Part shown: in pieces, positions 35,271-43,857 of the stretch
How positions within the stretch are numbered: the first letter of the stretch is position 1
Layout of the letters: every line of letters begins with the position of its first letter
DNA from: JAOUEA01 sp963734685
GTDB taxonomy: Bacteria > Actinomycetota > UBA4738 > HRBIN12
DNA: 64,000 nucleotides
Direction: 5' to 3'
Assembly: GCA_963734685.1 (NCBI GenBank)
Contig: CAVTIC010000001.1
Coordinates: 992,001-1,056,000 of the forward strand
Notes under the pieces: model-generated
Told to the model about the DNA's origin: nothing
The model's input: the letters and a program-made list of their open reading frames with translations, nothing else
Database searches by the model: none
Program-made: the position numbers and the translations under genes

Positions 35271-36683
35271 TCAGAACTGGAAGTAGATGAACGGCGCCAC
35301 ACCCTGTGGTCCGAGCGTGACGATCACGAAGAGTACGACGGCGAACGCGAGTCCCATCGGGATCGGACGCCACGCTGACAGCCGTTCCTGCAGTACCAAG
35401 GCCGGCTCACGCGGCGCGTACTGCAGGGCCAGCATCAGCGCGATCGCGCCGACGACCAGCGGCGTCACGGCCGCCGTCGGCGTGGTCCACCCGGTCACGA
35501 GGCGGCCGAGGAGGGCGAAGGCCGTCGCCATCGAGTCGGAGCGGAAGAACACCCACCCGACGCAGACGAGCGCGAACGTCGAGAGGCGCTGACTCCATAC
35601 GAGCAGGGGCGTCTCGTCGCGCGGAGGCAGGTGGGTCCGCTTCCAGGCGCCGATCGCCTGACCGACACCGTGGTAGAGGCCCCAGAACACGAACGTCCAG
35701 GCCGCGCCGTGCCACAGACCGCCCAGCACCATCGTCGCGACGATGTTCACGTACGTGCGGGTCTCCCCCTTCTTCGAGCCGCCCAGCGGGATGTAGAGGT
35801 AGTCCCGCAGCCAACGGGAGAGCGTGATGTGCCAGCGCCGCCAGAAGTCCTGCAGCGATCGAGCGGAGTAGGGACGGTCGAAGTTCTGCGGGAACTGGAA
35901 CCCGAGGAGCTTCGCGACCCCGATCGCGATGTCGGTGTACCCGGAGAAGTCCGCGTAGATCACGACGGCGTAGCCGAGGATGCCGAAGATCGCGTCGATC
36001 GCAGACTGGCGCGACGGATCGCCGAAGACCGGGTCGACGATCGTCGAGGCGAGGTAGCTCGAGATCACCACCTTCTTGAAGAGCCCGCCGAGGATCAGCC
36101 ACGAGGCCCCGGCGATGTCGATGTGCCGCGGGTCCCGGCGAACGACAAGCTGCGGGATCAGCTCGTCGGGACGCACGATCGGGCCCGCGACCAGGTGCGG
36201 GAAGAACGACAGGTACAGGAACACGTCGACCCAGCCCGACGGACGGGTGTGTCCACGGTAGATGTCGACGATGTAGCTGATCGCCATGAACGTGAAGAAC
36301 GAGATGCCCACGGGCAACACGAGCTGCACCAGGGGCAGGTGCGCGCCGAGCCCGAACGAGTTCGCCGCGTTCGTGAGGTTCAAGGAGAAGAAGCCGTAGT
36401 ACTTGAAGTACAGGAGCGGCGCAAGCGTGAGGCCGACGCCGAGCGCCATCGCGACCCGCTTGCGGCCCCCGGTGGGCTGTCGCGAGACGGCGAGCGCTCC
36501 CACCTGTGCGATCGTCGAGATGCCGGCGAGCAGCCACAGGAAGCGGACGTCCCACCACGCGTAGAAGACGTAGCTCGCCCCGATCATGAACAGCTTCCAC
36601 GGCAGCAGGCGGGGGTTCAGCAGCCAGTGGCCCAGGAAGACCAAGGCGAAGAAGACAGCGAAGTCGACCGTGGGGAAGAGCAT
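35271..36683 (-). CDS. MBOAT family O-acyltransferase (AlgI-like)
   Basis: A 470-residue polytopic membrane protein. The AlgI/DltB signature is present: PQNFDRPYSARSLQDFWRRWHITLSRWLRDYLYIPLGGSKKG, and the catalytic His in VLGGLWHGAAW. It would carry acyl groups, usually acetyl, across the membrane for transfer to an envelope polymer by the downstream SGNH protein. ATG 36683 lies opposite and close to the end of the ECF sigma gene, on the same strand. Target polymer unknown. Confidence 0.92.
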   Translation of the reverse strand: MLFPTVDFAVFFALVFLGHWLLNPRLLPWKLFMIGASYVFYAWWDVRFLWLLAGISTIAQVGALAVSRQPTGGRKRVAMALGVGLTLAPLLYFKYYGFFSLNLTNAANSFGLGAHLPLVQLVLPVGISFFTFMAISYIVDIYRGHTRPSGWVDVFLYLSFFPHLVAGPIVRPDELIPQLVVRRDPRHIDIAGASWLILGGLFKKVVISSYLASTIVDPVFGDPSRQSAIDAIFGILGYAVVIYADFSGYTDIAIGVAKLLGFQFPQNFDRPYSARSLQDFWRRWHITLSRWLRDYLYIPLGGSKKGETRTYVNIVATMVLGGLWHGAAWTFVFWGLYHGVGQAIGAWKRTHLPPRDETPLLVWSQRLSTFALVCVGWVFFRSDSMATAFALLGRLVTGWTTPTAAVTPLVVGAIALMLALQYAPREPALVLQERLSAWRPIPMGLAFAVVLFVIVTLGPQGVAPFIYFQF

Positions 36684-36750
36684 CGAAGGGGGAACCCTAG
36701 CGCACCGAACCGACCGGTCGTCGGAGACAGACGTGAACGCCTCGCCGCGG

Positions 36751-37971
36751 TCAGGATCCTTCGAGTCGACGCTGCAAGAACGCCCGTTCGGTCGGGTTCG
36801 TCGCGAGCTCGAGGGCCCGCCGGTACGCCGTTGCAGCCTCGTCGGAGCGTTCGAGGCGGCGCAGCAGGTCCGCCCGGGCCGCGTGGAAGAGGTGGTAGGC
36901 CTCGAGCTCGTCGGCGAGGTCCTCGAGCATCGGCAACCCGGCGCCGGGACCGTCGGCCATCGCGACCGCCACCGCGCGGTTCAGTTCGACGACGGGCGAC
37001 GGCGCCGTCGCCGCGAGCGCCGCGTAGAGGCCGGCGATCTGCGGCCAGTCGGTGTCCTCGGGCCGCGGCGCCCGAGCGTGCAGCGCTGCGATCGCTGCCT
37101 GCAACTGATAGGGACCGGGGGCATGCTGCTCGAGCGCCCGGTCGAGCGCCCCGAGGCCCTCGTCGATCATGTCGTGATCCCATCGCGAGCGATCCTGGTC
37201 TTCGAGCAGCACGAGGTCGCCGAGGTCGTCGGTTCGGGCGTCGCGGCGGGAATGTTGCAGCAGCATCAGGGCGAGCAGCCCCTGGACCTCCGGCTCGCCC
37301 GGGAGCAGCCGGTCGACCACGCGCGTCAGCCAGATCGCCTCGTCGCACAGGTCGACTCGGACGAGATCTCCGCTCGTCGCGCTGTACCCCTCGTTGAACA
37401 CCAGGTAGAGCACCGCGAGCACCCCCCCGAGCCGTTCCTCCAGGAGGTCGCGCGGCGGAACCCGGTAGGGGATGCCGGCATCGCGGATCTTCCGCTTCGC
37501 CCGCACGAGCCGCTGCGCCACGGTCGGCTCCGGCGAGAGGAAGGCCCTCGCGATCTCTTTGGTCGAGAGGCCGCCCACCGTGCGCAGGGTCAGGGCGACG
37601 CGTGATTCCATGGGCAGCGCCGGGTGACAGCACGTGAAGATCAGCCGCAGCCGTTCGTCCGGGATCTCGTGCATCTCGTCGCCCAATGCCTCGAGGGTGC
37701 GCAGTTGCTCGGCGGTTTCGGTCTTCGCTCGTCCGACCTGCTCGCGGCGGATCCGATCGATCGCCCGGTTCCGAGCGGTGGTGGTGATCCACGCGCCCGG
37801 GTTGTCGGGAACACCGTCGCGCGGCCACCGTTCGAGGGCGATCGCGAACGCGTCCTGCACGGCGTCCTCGGCGAGGTCGAAGCCACCGAGCGCGCGGATC
37901 AAGGTCGCGATCGCCCGTCCCGACTCGCGCCGGAACAGCCGATCGACGAACTCGTCCGTGGCGGCGCTCAA
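36751..37971 (-). CDS. ECF RNA polymerase sigma factor, ECF42 type
   Basis: A 406-residue sigma factor. Region 2 reads LAEDAVQDAFAIALERWPRDGVPDNPGAWITTTARNRAID, region 4 includes ALTLRTVGGLSTKEIARAFLSPEPTVAQRLVRAKRKI. The 230-residue C-terminal extension (GGVLAVLYLVFNEGYSATSG onward) is helical and repeat-like, as in ECF42, where it takes part in control. The likely start is TTG 37971, giving a TTGA overlap with the YCII gene; the longer GTG/ATG frame from 38043 would overlap it by 76 bases. No anti-sigma factor is present. Confidence 0.92.
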   Translation of the reverse strand: MSAATDEFVDRLFRRESGRAIATLIRALGGFDLAEDAVQDAFAIALERWPRDGVPDNPGAWITTTARNRAIDRIRREQVGRAKTETAEQLRTLEALGDEMHEIPDERLRLIFTCCHPALPMESRVALTLRTVGGLSTKEIARAFLSPEPTVAQRLVRAKRKIRDAGIPYRVPPRDLLEERLGGVLAVLYLVFNEGYSATSGDLVRVDLCDEAIWLTRVVDRLLPGEPEVQGLLALMLLQHSRRDARTDDLGDLVLLEDQDRSRWDHDMIDEGLGALDRALEQHAPGPYQLQAAIAALHARAPRPEDTDWPQIAGLYAALAATAPSPVVELNRAVAVAMADGPGAGLPMLEDLADELEAYHLFHAARADLLRRLERSDEAATAYRRALELATNPTERAFLQRRLEGS

Positions 37972-38336
37972 CCCTGAGGCGTCTCCGGGGGCAGCTCCAG
38001 GAGGGGGCGAACCTCGATCGTGCCGTACTTCGCGCCGGGGCATCGGGCGGCCGCCTCGATCGCGTCGTCGAGATGCTCGACGTCGATCAGGTAGTACCCG
38101 CCGAGCGTCTCTTTCGTCTCCGCGAATGGGCCGTCCGTCACCAGACGTTCACCCCCGCTGAGGCGGACGCTGGTCGCCTGATCGATGTCCTGGAGGGCAT
38201 CACCGGCCTTCATCCAGCCCTTCTCGTCGAGCCAGCGGGAGTAGTCGAACCACTCCCTCATGTTGGCGTTCTGCTCGTCCTCGGTCATCTCGGGGAAGGC
38301 GCTCATGTCGCCGTAGATCAACAGCATGTACTGCAT
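37968..38336 (-). CDS. YCII-related (DGPF domain) protein
   Basis: A 122-residue protein starting MQYMLLIYGD, with the DGPFAETKE motif that names the DGPF group and GGYYLIDVEHLDDAIEAAARCPGAKYGTIEVRPL. Known context: DGPF proteins accompany ECF42 sigma factors and are their regulatory targets. Here it directly precedes the sigma gene with overlap. ATG 38336 follows GAGGAGG. Confidence 0.93.
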   Translation of the reverse strand: MQYMLLIYGDMSAFPEMTEDEQNANMREWFDYSRWLDEKGWMKAGDALQDIDQATSVRLSGGERLVTDGPFAETKETLGGYYLIDVEHLDDAIEAAARCPGAKYGTIEVRPLLELPPETPQG

Positions 38337-38556
38337 CGATCCTCCTCTTGTCCTCTCGACTCCTCTTCGTGTGCAATCGTCCGCCACGTTCATCGATACG
38401 ACGAACGAGAGCGTCGCTCATCGACATCCTGCCCGAAGATCCCCCGCGTGGTGCGCACCCGGGGAGGGCGTTCGACCGAGCGGCCTCAGGTAGCCTGGTC
38501 CACAGGCAGCACAGAGCACCACGATCCGTACGAGGCACCATCAACGGAGGAGATCG

Positions 38557-38748
38557 ATGTCGCGCGAGAGCGATTGGGCTGTGTTCGAGAAGGCATGCGA
38601 GATCACCGCGTCGGCGGTGCGAGGCACGATGAACGGGAACGACGGGCAGCAGGCCTCGTTCGTCGCCGAGGTGTTCCGGTCGGTGCACGAGGCGCTTCTG
38701 GCCGTCGCAGAGGAGATGCCGAACAAGGACTCGAAGGCCGGATTCTGA
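38557..38748 (+). CDS. small conserved-looking protein, unknown
   Basis: A 63-residue acidic, helical protein with a strong ribosome site (GGAGGA, 10 bases before ATG). The sequence has amphipathic helices (WAVFEKACEITASAVRG and AEVFRSVHEALLAVAEEMP) and no cysteines or membrane segment. It stands alone between two minus-strand genes after a 220-base gap that shows nothing else. Function unknown. Confidence 0.65.
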   Translation: MSRESDWAVFEKACEITASAVRGTMNGNDGQQASFVAEVFRSVHEALLAVAEEMPNKDSKAGF

Positions 38749-38760
38749 CGGATGCGACGA

Positions 38761-39126
38761 TCAGATCCTGCGGGTCACGTCACGCATCGAGACGATGCCG
38801 ATGACCTGGCCTCCGTCGACGACCGGCAGGTGGCGGAACCCGAACGCGAACATCGATTCGAGCGCCTCATGGGCGTCGACCTCGGGTCCGATCGTCTTCG
38901 GGTCCTTGGTCATGAACTCGGTCACCGGGTGGTGCTCGGCATCGAAGTCGGAGCCCACCGCCCGCAAGACGTCGCGCTCGGTGAAGATCCCCATCAGTCG
39001 CTCGCCGTCGAGGACGAGTGCGCTCCCGACCTGATGGGTGCTCATCCTCGTCGCCGCGTCCGCGATCGTGGTCGTCGGCGGCACGATCACGAGGTCGGTG
39101 CTCATCACGTCACGGATCACGGTCAT
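38761..39126 (-). CDS. tandem CBS domain protein
   Basis: A 121-residue protein made of two CBS motifs: IRDVMSTDLVIVPPTTTIADAATRMSTHQVGSALVLDG...GIFTERDVLRAV, then VTEFMTKDPKTIGPEVDAHEALESMFAFGFRHLPVVDGGQVIGIVSMRDV. Such proteins bind adenosyl ligands and act as energy or redox sensors. ATG 39126 follows AAGGGG; a start at 39144 would add six residues. Its start codon overlaps that of the divergent mutY. Confidence 0.92.
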   Translation of the reverse strand: MTVIRDVMSTDLVIVPPTTTIADAATRMSTHQVGSALVLDGERLMGIFTERDVLRAVGSDFDAEHHPVTEFMTKDPKTIGPEVDAHEALESMFAFGFRHLPVVDGGQVIGIVSMRDVTRRI

Positions 39127-40069
39127 GATCGCCCCTTCCGACACACCGACTGGCGACGGGCAGCAGCCTAGCCCTCGCGACGCGGCTCGGGAAGCCCTCC
39201 TCGCGTGGTACAGGCCTCGCCGGCGGGCCTACCCGTGGCGCGCCCCCGCACGCCCTGGTGCCAAGTACCCAGATCCCTACACCGTGCTCGTGAGCGAGGT
39301 GATGCTGCAGCAGACGCAGGCGGGCCGTGTGTCGCCGGTGTTCGAGGCCTTCGTGCGACGGTTCCCGGACGTGCGGTCGCTGGCCGCGGCCCCGCGTGCC
39401 GACGTGCTACGAGCCTGGGGCCGGCTCGGCTATCCACGCCGGGCCGTGGCCGTGCACGAGGCGGCGAAGGCGATCGTGGCGCGGCACCAGGGCGTCGTGC
39501 CGCGCGACCTCGGTGTGCTCCGGACCCTTCCGGGCATCGGGGACTACACGGCCGCAGCCATCGCGAGCCTCGGGTTCGGTGTCGCGGTCGCGGCCGTCGA
39601 CACGAACGGCCGGCGCATCTGGGCGAGGGTCGATCGTGGCCGGGAGCCCGACGAGGTGCCCGCCCGAGCCCTCGCCGATGCCGCGACCGCCTGGCTCGAC
39701 CCGCGCCGGCCCGCCGACTGGAACCAGGCGCTGATGGACCTCGGGCGTGAGGTGTGCCGTTCGACGCCCCGGTGCGATGTGTGCCCGCTCCGTCCTTGGT
39801 GCGCCTTCGCCGATGCGGGACGGATCGGCCGCCCGTCGACCAGGCGGCAACCCAGGTTCCGAGGGTCGCTGCGGGAGGTGCGCGGCGCGATCATGGCCCA
39901 GCTGCGGGAACGCTCACCCCGGACGCTCGGCGGCGTCTCGCGGGCGACCGGCTTCCCGCTGGTTCGCGTCGGTGAGGCGGTCGCCGGGTTGCACCGCGAC
40001 GGGGTCGTCGCCGCCTCGCCCGGCGCCCTCGACGGCCGCGCGGGCGGGCGGGTCGCCCTTCCCGGCTAG
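39125..40069 (+). CDS. mutY: A/G-specific adenine glycosylase MutY-like
   Basis: A 314-residue base-excision repair glycosylase that removes adenine opposite 8-oxoguanine. The helix-hairpin-helix is LRTLPGIGDYTAAAIASLGFG, the catalytic Asp in VDTNGRR (about residue 160), and substrate motif PYTVLVSEVMLQQT with Glu is intact. The Fe-S cysteines read C-x5-C-x2-C-x5-C in CRSTPRCDVCPLRPWC, one residue shorter than the usual x6 first gap. The C-terminus is short and looks like a winged helix rather than the NUDIX-like domain. ATG 39125 is the last start before the conserved core. Confidence 0.88.
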   Translation: MIAPSDTPTGDGQQPSPRDAAREALLAWYRPRRRAYPWRAPARPGAKYPDPYTVLVSEVMLQQTQAGRVSPVFEAFVRRFPDVRSLAAAPRADVLRAWGRLGYPRRAVAVHEAAKAIVARHQGVVPRDLGVLRTLPGIGDYTAAAIASLGFGVAVAAVDTNGRRIWARVDRGREPDEVPARALADAATAWLDPRRPADWNQALMDLGREVCRSTPRCDVCPLRPWCAFADAGRIGRPSTRRQPRFRGSLREVRGAIMAQLRERSPRTLGGVSRATGFPLVRVGEAVAGLHRDGVVAASPGALDGRAGGRVALPG

Positions 40070-41136
40070 GGGCTGCGGTCGATGTCGACGCGCCCGCCGC
40101 GGTCGCCCTGGCGAAGCATCGGCAGCACCCGTTCCCCGAGCAGCGTGACGGCGCGTGCCGCGTCATCGAAGCCCATGCCGGGGTAGTGCAGGCGCACGAT
40201 CAGGTCGGCTTCGGCCCGGCCTCCGAACGAATGGACGAAGGGTTCCAAGGCATGCGCCACGTCGTCGGGCGTGCCGGCAGCAGTGGCTCGCCGCGCCGCG
40301 TGCTGATCGGAGACCGAGGCCTCGAGCGAGTCGTGCTCGGGCGTGTCATGGCCCGCGTCCCACGCCTCGTACGTGCCCAACTGGTGCACGACGCCGGGCA
40401 GGGCGATCTCCCAGGCACGCTCCTCGGCCACGAACGCGTTCGCCATCAGCGCGAGGCCCAGCGACGCGGGCTCGCGCCCGGCGGCACGCGCACCCTCCTC
40501 CATCAGTGCGATGGCTTTCCGCACGTGTGCGCCGTCGTCGGCATCGGTGATGTATCCGTCGCCCAGCTCGCCGGCGCGCCGGAGCGCTGCGTCGACGTAG
40601 CCGCCGAGGAGGATCGGCGGGCCGCCCGGCTGCGCGGGAGGTGGGGTGATCCGCACCCGGTCGTAGTGGAACTGGTCGCCGTCGAACGAGAACCGCTCGC
40701 CGGTCCAGGCGAGGCGAAGGATCTGGACGGTCTCCACCGTCCGCGGCAGGCGCTCGCGCATCGGCACCCCGAACATCCGGAACTCCTCCTCGCGCCAGCC
40801 GATGCCGAGGCCGATCGTCAACCGACCCCCCGAGAGCTGGTCGACGACCGCGGCGTCCTCGGCGAGCCGCAGCGGGTCGTGGAACGGGGTCAGGATCACG
40901 CCCGTGCCGAGCCGGATCGTCGACGTCGCAGCGGCGACGGCGCCCAGCATGACCAGCAGTGAGGGCAGGTAGCCGTCGGAGGCGCCGTGGTGCTCGCTGA
41001 CCCAAGCGGAGTCGAAGCCGACCGATTCCGCGAGGCGGACCAGCTCGATCGTCTCCCGGTACTCCTGCGTGAAGGAACGGTCCGAACCGGCCGGTATCTG
41101 GCCCGTGAACAAACCGATCCCGATGCGTACCGCCAT
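40066..41136 (-). CDS. LLM class F420/FMN-dependent oxidoreductase
   Basis: A 356-residue luciferase-like flavin oxidoreductase. Motifs are IGIGLFTGQIP at the start, FDSAWVSEHHGASDGYLPSLL, RLGTGVILTPFHDPLRLAEDAAVVDQLSGGRLTIGLGIGWREEEFRMFGVP and PILLGGYVDAALRRAGELGDGYI. In actinobacteria many relatives use F420, but the cofactor is not decided here. ATG 41136 is used. Its TAG shares CTAG with the mutY stop. Confidence 0.9.
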   Translation of the reverse strand: MAVRIGIGLFTGQIPAGSDRSFTQEYRETIELVRLAESVGFDSAWVSEHHGASDGYLPSLLVMLGAVAAATSTIRLGTGVILTPFHDPLRLAEDAAVVDQLSGGRLTIGLGIGWREEEFRMFGVPMRERLPRTVETVQILRLAWTGERFSFDGDQFHYDRVRITPPPAQPGGPPILLGGYVDAALRRAGELGDGYITDADDGAHVRKAIALMEEGARAAGREPASLGLALMANAFVAEERAWEIALPGVVHQLGTYEAWDAGHDTPEHDSLEASVSDQHAARRATAAGTPDDVAHALEPFVHSFGGRAEADLIVRLHYPGMGFDDAARAVTLLGERVLPMLRQGDRGGRVDIDRSP

Positions 41137-41179
41137 CGCGCGGGACGCTACCACCGAGGCCCCGCGCTCGCTCTCGTCG

Positions 41180-41232
41180 TTGACGTCGTCAGGGGGTGCT
41201 CGTATCGTGATGGCAGATGAGAGCGATTCTCA
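41180..41232 (+). promoter_or_regulatory. promoter with Zur-like palindrome for the znu operon
   Basis: A -35 TTGACG (41180-41185), 17-base spacer and -10 TATCGT (41203-41208) put the transcript start near 41215. Immediately downstream, TGAGA-N5-TCTCA (41218-41232) forms an inverted repeat like Fur/Zur boxes, followed by an AT-rich GTATCATT. A repressor bound here would block initiation. The zur-like gene is the last of the operon. Confidence 0.6.
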
Positions 41233-41271
41233 GTATCATTCCCATCCGCTCAGACCCGACGGGGGCCTCCG

Positions 41272-42228
41272 ATGCACTGCTCGATGCACCGCCTTCGAAC
41301 CGCCGCGGCGGCCGTGCTCCTCGCGACCATCGCGACGGGAGCGGCCGCGTGCGGTGAGGATGCGGGCGGAGGGGCCGTTCGGAGCGGACCGGAGGGATCC
41401 ATCTCGGTCGTCGCCAGCTTCTATCCGCTGGCCTTCGCCGCCGAGCGGGTCGGGGGTGACGCCGTGACGGTCGTGAACCTCACCCCGCCGGGCGTCGAGC
41501 CGCACGACCTCGAGCTGACACCCGACGATCTCCAGGCGATCGCTGAGGCCGACGTCGTGGTCTACCTCGGTGGTGGGTTCCAGCCGGTCGTCGAGGAAGC
41601 CGTCGAGGCCGAGGCCACCGGCGTGACCGTCGACGCGCTCGAGGGACTGGAGCTGTTGCCGGCCTCCGAGGATGTCTCGGACCACGATGGCGGCGAGCCG
41701 GTCAGCGATCCCCACGTGTGGCTTGACCCTAGGCGATTCGCGGCCGTGGTCGATAGGATCGCCGCCGCGTTGGGTGAAGCGCAGGGCGCCGAAGCTGCAA
41801 CGTTCCTCGAGAACGCCGGCGCCCTCGGCGACGAGCTGCGGGCGCTCGACGGCGAATTCCGCGAGGGGCTCGCCGAGTGCGAGACCCGCGTGATGATCAC
41901 CAATCACGCGGCCTTCGGGTACCTGGCCGCAGCGTACGACCTGGATCAGGAGGCGATCTCGGGTCTCTCGCCAGGCTCGGAGCCCGACCCCGCGCGCATC
42001 GCGGAGCTCACCGAGCTGGCCCAGGCCGAGGGCGTCACGACGGTGTTCACCGAGGACCTGCTCCCGCCCGAGGTCGCCGAGACCCTCGCCGCGGAAGCCG
42101 GTCTCGACACGGCGGTGCTGAGCCCCCTCGAGGGGCTCACCGAGTCGCAGATGGCGGCCGGTGACGACGTCCTGTCGGTGATGCAGGAGAACCTGGAGAC
42201 GTTGCGCGATGGCCTCGGCTGCGCCTAG
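41272..42228 (+). CDS. znuA: zinc ABC transporter substrate-binding lipoprotein
   Basis: A 318-residue cluster A-I binding protein. It has a signal sequence with a lipobox-like Cys (TGAAAC, about residue 25). Likely metal ligands are His in GVEPHDLELT, His in SDPHVWLDP and His in ITNHAAFGYLA, with an acidic fourth site in LDTAVLSPLEG. The usual His-rich loop is reduced to an Asp-rich stretch (SDHDGGEP). Zinc is favoured over manganese by the three-His set and the Zur-type gene downstream. ATG 41284 is an alternative start. Confidence 0.9.
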   Translation: MHCSMHRLRTAAAAVLLATIATGAAACGEDAGGGAVRSGPEGSISVVASFYPLAFAAERVGGDAVTVVNLTPPGVEPHDLELTPDDLQAIAEADVVVYLGGGFQPVVEEAVEAEATGVTVDALEGLELLPASEDVSDHDGGEPVSDPHVWLDPRRFAAVVDRIAAALGEAQGAEAATFLENAGALGDELRALDGEFREGLAECETRVMITNHAAFGYLAAAYDLDQEAISGLSPGSEPDPARIAELTELAQAEGVTTVFTEDLLPPEVAETLAAEAGLDTAVLSPLEGLTESQMAAGDDVLSVMQENLETLRDGLGCA

Positions 42229-43009
42229 CGGTCCACCGCCGTCGGACGGGGTTGCGGCGAGCGAGGAGCTGCTCGGCGCTCGTGGCCTGACGTTCCGCTA
42301 CGGCCGCGAACCCGTGCTCGAGGGCATCGATCTCTCGGTGCGAGCAGGCGAGTTCGTGGCGCTCGTCGGACCGAACGGGTCGGGCAAGTCCACGCTGCTG
42401 CATCTGCTGCTCGGTTCGCTGGAACCCGACGCGGGGGAGGCGAGGCTGTTCGGCCGCTCCCCGGGCGCCGTGCGCCGGCGAGGACGGCTCGGCTACGTGC
42501 CGCAGCGTCCGAACCTGAGCTCTGAGCTGCCTGCCACCGTGTGGGAGATCGTGGCCGCGGGCAGGCTCACCGACGGTCGGTGGTGGATGCCGATGTCGCG
42601 GGCCGACCGCGAGGAGGTCGACCATGCGATCGCGTCGGTCGGGCTCGCCGACCTCGCCCGCCGACCGGTGAACGAGTTGTCCGGCGGGCAGCAGCAACGG
42701 GCGTTCATCGCTCGAGCGTTCGCGAGTGAGCCGACGCTGCTCGTGCTCGACGAGCCGATCGCCGGGGTCGACGCTGCGTCGCAGCGTCTCTTCCGGGACT
42801 CGCTCGTGCACCTGATCCGCGAGCACGGCGCCGGAGTGCTCCTCGTCTCACACGAGCTGTCGGCAGTCGCGGACGACGTCGACCGCGTGATCGTGTTGAA
42901 GCGACGGGTGCTGTTCGACGGGAATCCCGCCGACCTCGCCGCTGAGGGCGTCGGCAGCCTCGGCGTGCACGCAGAAGACCTCCCGATCTGGTTGGAGCAG
43001 CTCACGTGA
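42209..43009 (+). CDS. znuC: zinc ABC transporter ATP-binding protein
   Basis: A 266-residue ATPase. Walker A GPNGSGKST is at about residues 53-61, the signature LSGGQQQRAF and Walker B LLVLDEPIAGVD are followed by the His switch in VSHELSAVADD. It overlaps the znuA end by 20 bases, an unusually deep overlap in this window, and shares GTGA with the next permease. Subfamily fits metal ABC importers. Confidence 0.92.
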   Translation: MASAAPSGPPPSDGVAASEELLGARGLTFRYGREPVLEGIDLSVRAGEFVALVGPNGSGKSTLLHLLLGSLEPDAGEARLFGRSPGAVRRRGRLGYVPQRPNLSSELPATVWEIVAAGRLTDGRWWMPMSRADREEVDHAIASVGLADLARRPVNELSGGQQQRAFIARAFASEPTLLVLDEPIAGVDAASQRLFRDSLVHLIREHGAGVLLVSHELSAVADDVDRVIVLKRRVLFDGNPADLAAEGVGSLGVHAEDLPIWLEQLT

Positions 43010-43857
43010 TCGCCGAGCTCGTGCTGCCGTTCCCGTTCGAGCTGGGCTTCATGCAGCGAGCCCTGGTCGCCTGTGTCGCCGTCGGCGCGTTCGCGCCGAC
43101 GATCGGGGTGTTCCTGGTGCAGAAGCGGCTCTCACTGATCGGCGACGGCATCGGACATGTCGCGTTCGCCGGCGTCGGAGCGGGCCTGCTCGCCGGGTGG
43201 GCGCCTCTGTGGACCGCGCTCGCGTTCGCGGTCGGGGGGTCGCTCGGCATCGAGTGGTTCCGAGCTCGACGTCGTACCTCGGGGGACGTCGCCCTCGCGA
43301 TCCTCTTCTACTCGGGCATCGCGCTCGGTGTCGTGCTGATCTCGCTGGGCGACGGCGTCTCGACCGACGTGCTCACCTATCTGTTCGGGCAGCCGCTCAC
43401 GGCGAAGCCCGGTGAGGTCCTGGCGATCGTGCTGCTCGGACTCACGATCGTGGCGGCGGTCGTGGTACTGCGACGAGCGATGTTCTCGGTCGTCACCGAC
43501 GAGGAATGGTCCCGGGTCGCCGGGCTGCCTGTGGGCGGTTTGAACGTGCTGCTCGCGGTGCTGACCGCGGTCGCGGTGGTGGCCGCGATGCGGGTCGTGG
43601 GCGTCCTTCTCGTGGCCGCGATGATGGTGCTGCCGGTCGCGAGCGCGCAGATGCTCGCCCGGTCCTTCCGTGGGTCGCTCGCGATCTCGGTGGCGATCGG
43701 CGTCGGCGCTTCGGTCGCCGGTCTCGCCGTGTCGCGGGTCTGGGGACTCGCTCCCGGAGGGACGATCGTGCTGATGACGGCCGCCGTCTTCGTGGTGGTG
43801 GCCGCGCTCGCGCGCTCGGTGCGGCGACGACCGAGAGCTGTGGGGGCCGACGTATGA
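43006..43857 (+). CDS. znuB: zinc ABC transporter permease
   Basis: A 283-residue ABC-3 family permease with about eight helices. Family blocks are MQRALVACVAVGAFAPTIGVFLVQKRLSLIGDGIGHVAFAGVGAGLLAG and MRVVGVLLVAAMMVLPVASAQMLARSF. It starts at GTG 43006 within the znuC stop and ends overlapping the Fur-family gene (ATGA). It forms the membrane channel for zinc with ZnuA and ZnuC. Confidence 0.93.
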   Translation: MIAELVLPFPFELGFMQRALVACVAVGAFAPTIGVFLVQKRLSLIGDGIGHVAFAGVGAGLLAGWAPLWTALAFAVGGSLGIEWFRARRRTSGDVALAILFYSGIALGVVLISLGDGVSTDVLTYLFGQPLTAKPGEVLAIVLLGLTIVAAVVVLRRAMFSVVTDEEWSRVAGLPVGGLNVLLAVLTAVAVVAAMRVVGVLLVAAMMVLPVASAQMLARSFRGSLAISVAIGVGASVAGLAVSRVWGLAPGGTIVLMTAAVFVVVAALARSVRRRPRAVGADV

